From Proteiniphilum sp. UBA5384 (lineage in GTDB: Bacteria > Bacteroidota > Bacteroidia > Bacteroidales > Dysgonomonadaceae): DNA of 8,700 bases. The stretch covers positions 1 to 8,700 of the forward strand of contig NZ_DHOS01000078.1 of the NCBI RefSeq assembly GCF_002410825.1, given 5' to 3'. A program made the translations under genes and the position numbers. Position 1 is the stretch's first letter. The number at the start of each line of letters is the position of its first letter. The notes under the pieces are model-generated. The model was given only the letters and a program-made list of their open reading frames with translations. It was not told the DNA's origin and did not search any database. Positions 8,187 through 8,700 of the stretch are shown in pieces.

Positions 8187-8222
8187 CTACTGAAATTTTA
8201 TATAATTAAAAAATTGATTCAT
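8187..8222 (-). CDS. Possible 11-codon leader ORF just before susC
   Basis: The minus strand reads ATG at 8222-8220, then 10 more codons (MNQFFNYIKFQ), then TAG at 8189-8187. The stop lies 2 nt before the susC ATG and in a different frame, a spacing that would allow translational coupling by re-initiation. Against it: the region is very A/T rich, so a short ORF here is easy to get by chance; there is no recognisable ribosome-binding site; and the peptide resembles nothing known to me. Listed as a candidate only. Confidence 0.2.
   Translation of the reverse strand: MNQFFNYIKFQ
8190..8199 (-). promoter_or_regulatory. Translation-initiation element AAAATTTCAG before susC
   Basis: The minus strand carries AAAATTTCAG ending 5 nt before the susC ATG (8184), within a very A/T-rich stretch (8190-8219). 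The same 10 nt occur at 3081-3090 before the third gene. No Shine-Dalgarno-like AGGAGG is present; TAGAG immediately before the ATG is the only purine-rich bit. The A/T-rich context fits Bacteroidota initiation sites. Confidence 0.35.
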
Positions 8223-8615
8223 AGTTTTTTCGGATGCAACAGATAAAACAGATCATAATATTCCTTAAAGTATTTGTCATTTGCGGTAAAATATCGGTAC
8301 ACAACTGTTATACAGCAAGATAATCGACACAGCAATAATGTTTTCCGGTCTCCCGATTGTTGGAACTTCCCATTTCGAGTAAAGCATCGTAGATTTTTGC
8401 GAAGTTTATTGTTTTCCACGCAACAAAAAGATCGGCGTAAAAAAGCTCCAGTAGTGATTAATGCTAGTTTAGGAAACCCTTACTATTTTTTTCGCTCTGT
8501 ATACGTACACAATCATGTTTTTCATAAGACCATTAACTTCATTTTTTTTAGAATTATCTGCCTGAAAAGATAGACGGATGCGCTCGACAATGAGACAAGA
8601 TTTATAAATTAGGGG

Positions 8616-8647
8616 CAAAATTAAAGGTTAATGATTTCTAAATAAAA
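8616..8647 (-). promoter_or_regulatory. Predicted Bacteroidota promoter of the SusCD operon
   Basis: On the minus strand, TAATTTTG (8623-8616) matches the Bacteroidota -7 consensus TAnnTTTG exactly and is followed by C, also common there. TTTA (8646-8643) or TTTT (8647-8644) lies 19-20 nt upstream, at the usual distance for the -33 TTTG element, with one mismatch. I found no other perfect TAnnTTTG on the minus strand between 8185 and 8640. Transcription would start near 8607-8611, where a 10-bp palindrome ATTTATAAAT (8600-8609) lies; it could be an operator but is low in complexity. Confidence 0.55.
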
Positions 8648-8667
8648 GAATTGAAGTTGACATTTAC

Positions 8668-8696
8668 TTTCAACCAATTGATTTTTACTGTCTTTG
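8668..8696 (+). promoter_or_regulatory. Possible divergent promoter at the right edge
   Basis: TGTCTTTG (8689-8696) matches the -7 consensus TAnnTTTG at all but one fixed position, and the following CAAA is typical of Bacteroidota starts. A TTTC (8668-8671) lies 17 nt upstream, slightly closer than usual for the -33 element. An upstream TTGACA (8657-8662) is too distant to pair with it. It would drive a gene beyond the window, pointing away from the operon. The two opposite promoters would sit back to back within about 80 bp and could share a regulator. Confidence 0.35.
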
Positions 8697-8700
8697 CAAA

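Larger units (their letters stand above)
8185..8609 (-). other. Long susC 5' leader, no convincing gene
   Basis: This stretch lies between the predicted operon promoter and the susC start. If the promoter call is right, the mRNA has an untranslated leader of about 425 nt, longer than needed for initiation and large enough for attenuation, antisense-RNA pairing or an RNA switch. One modest hairpin is visible: TTTTTGCG (8394-8401) can pair with CGCAA plus AAA (8419-8427) around one bulged C, with a 17-nt loop. A 66-codon GTG-start minus ORF (8419-8219) and a 99-codon plus ORF (8274-8573) cross the region, but neither has a family signature I recognise. I see no known riboswitch, tRNA or insertion sequence. 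Confidence 0.45.

Noticed and set aside
8238..8253. Direct repeat AACAGAT twice with a 9-nt period, as a possible operator
   Set aside because: Seven bases repeated once in A/T-rich DNA, far downstream of the predicted start site, is expected by chance.
8219..8419. 66-codon minus-strand ORF in the susC leader
   Set aside because: It needs a GTG start, has no ribosome-binding site, no family signature, and an odd composition (four cysteines, many Tyr/Phe). Mentioned only as part of the leader observation.
8274..8573. 99-codon plus-strand ORF in the intergenic region
   Set aside because: It lies in A/T-rich non-coding DNA, lacks a promoter or recognisable domain, and its residues (runs of Phe, Arg, Asn) look like translated intergenic sequence.
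1..8700. CRISPR arrays, tRNAs, rRNAs, insertion sequences or integrase sites
   Set aside because: No regularly spaced repeats, cloverleaf-like segments, transposase signatures or terminal inverted repeats with target duplications were seen.

Overview
The window looks like a chromosomal piece of a Bacteroidota genome, most likely of the order Bacteroidales. The evidence is a complete SusC/SusD-type nutrient-uptake operon, two associated lipoproteins of Bacteroidota-specific DUF families, A/T-rich translation starts without clear Shine-Dalgarno sequences, and promoter motifs of the Bacteroidota TAnnTTTG type. I cannot name the genus from the sequence alone.

Layout. Positions 1-56 hold what appears to be the last 17 codons of a plus-strand gene that runs in from outside. 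A perfect 14-bp inverted repeat (110-151) separates it from a four-gene minus-strand operon that occupies 159-8184. In transcription order the operon is: a SusC-family TonB-dependent transporter (8184-5041), its SusD-family lipoprotein (5028-3097), a DUF4959/DUF5126/DUF5000-type lipoprotein (3080-1773), and a DUF4998 lipoprotein with a discoidin-like C-terminal domain (1742-159). Gaps between genes are 12, 16 and 30 nt, so all four are probably co-transcribed. Positions 8185-8700 contain no convincing gene. They hold a good minus-strand promoter at 8616-8647, which implies a susC leader of about 425 nt. A weaker divergent promoter at the right edge probably serves a gene beyond the window.

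How the genes work together. Three of the four products are predicted lipoproteins and the fourth is a 1047-residue outer-membrane barrel with its own plug and N-terminal carboxypeptidase-regulatory-like domain. By family knowledge, SusD caps the SusC barrel and delivers oligomeric ligand for TonB-driven import, while the two downstream lipoproteins probably capture glycan at the cell surface. No glycoside hydrolase, lyase, sulfatase, protease or regulator lies inside the window, so the substrate cannot be assigned. The transporter lacks an N-terminal signalling (STN) domain, which argues against FecA-type sigma/anti-sigma control.

This is a recognisable type of locus and I do not see a wholly new system. 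The most interesting parts are the long susC leader with a short ORF ending 2 nt before the susC start, a 10-nt element shared by two translation starts, the related C-terminal domains of the two accessory lipoproteins, and the palindromic hairpin at the operon end.
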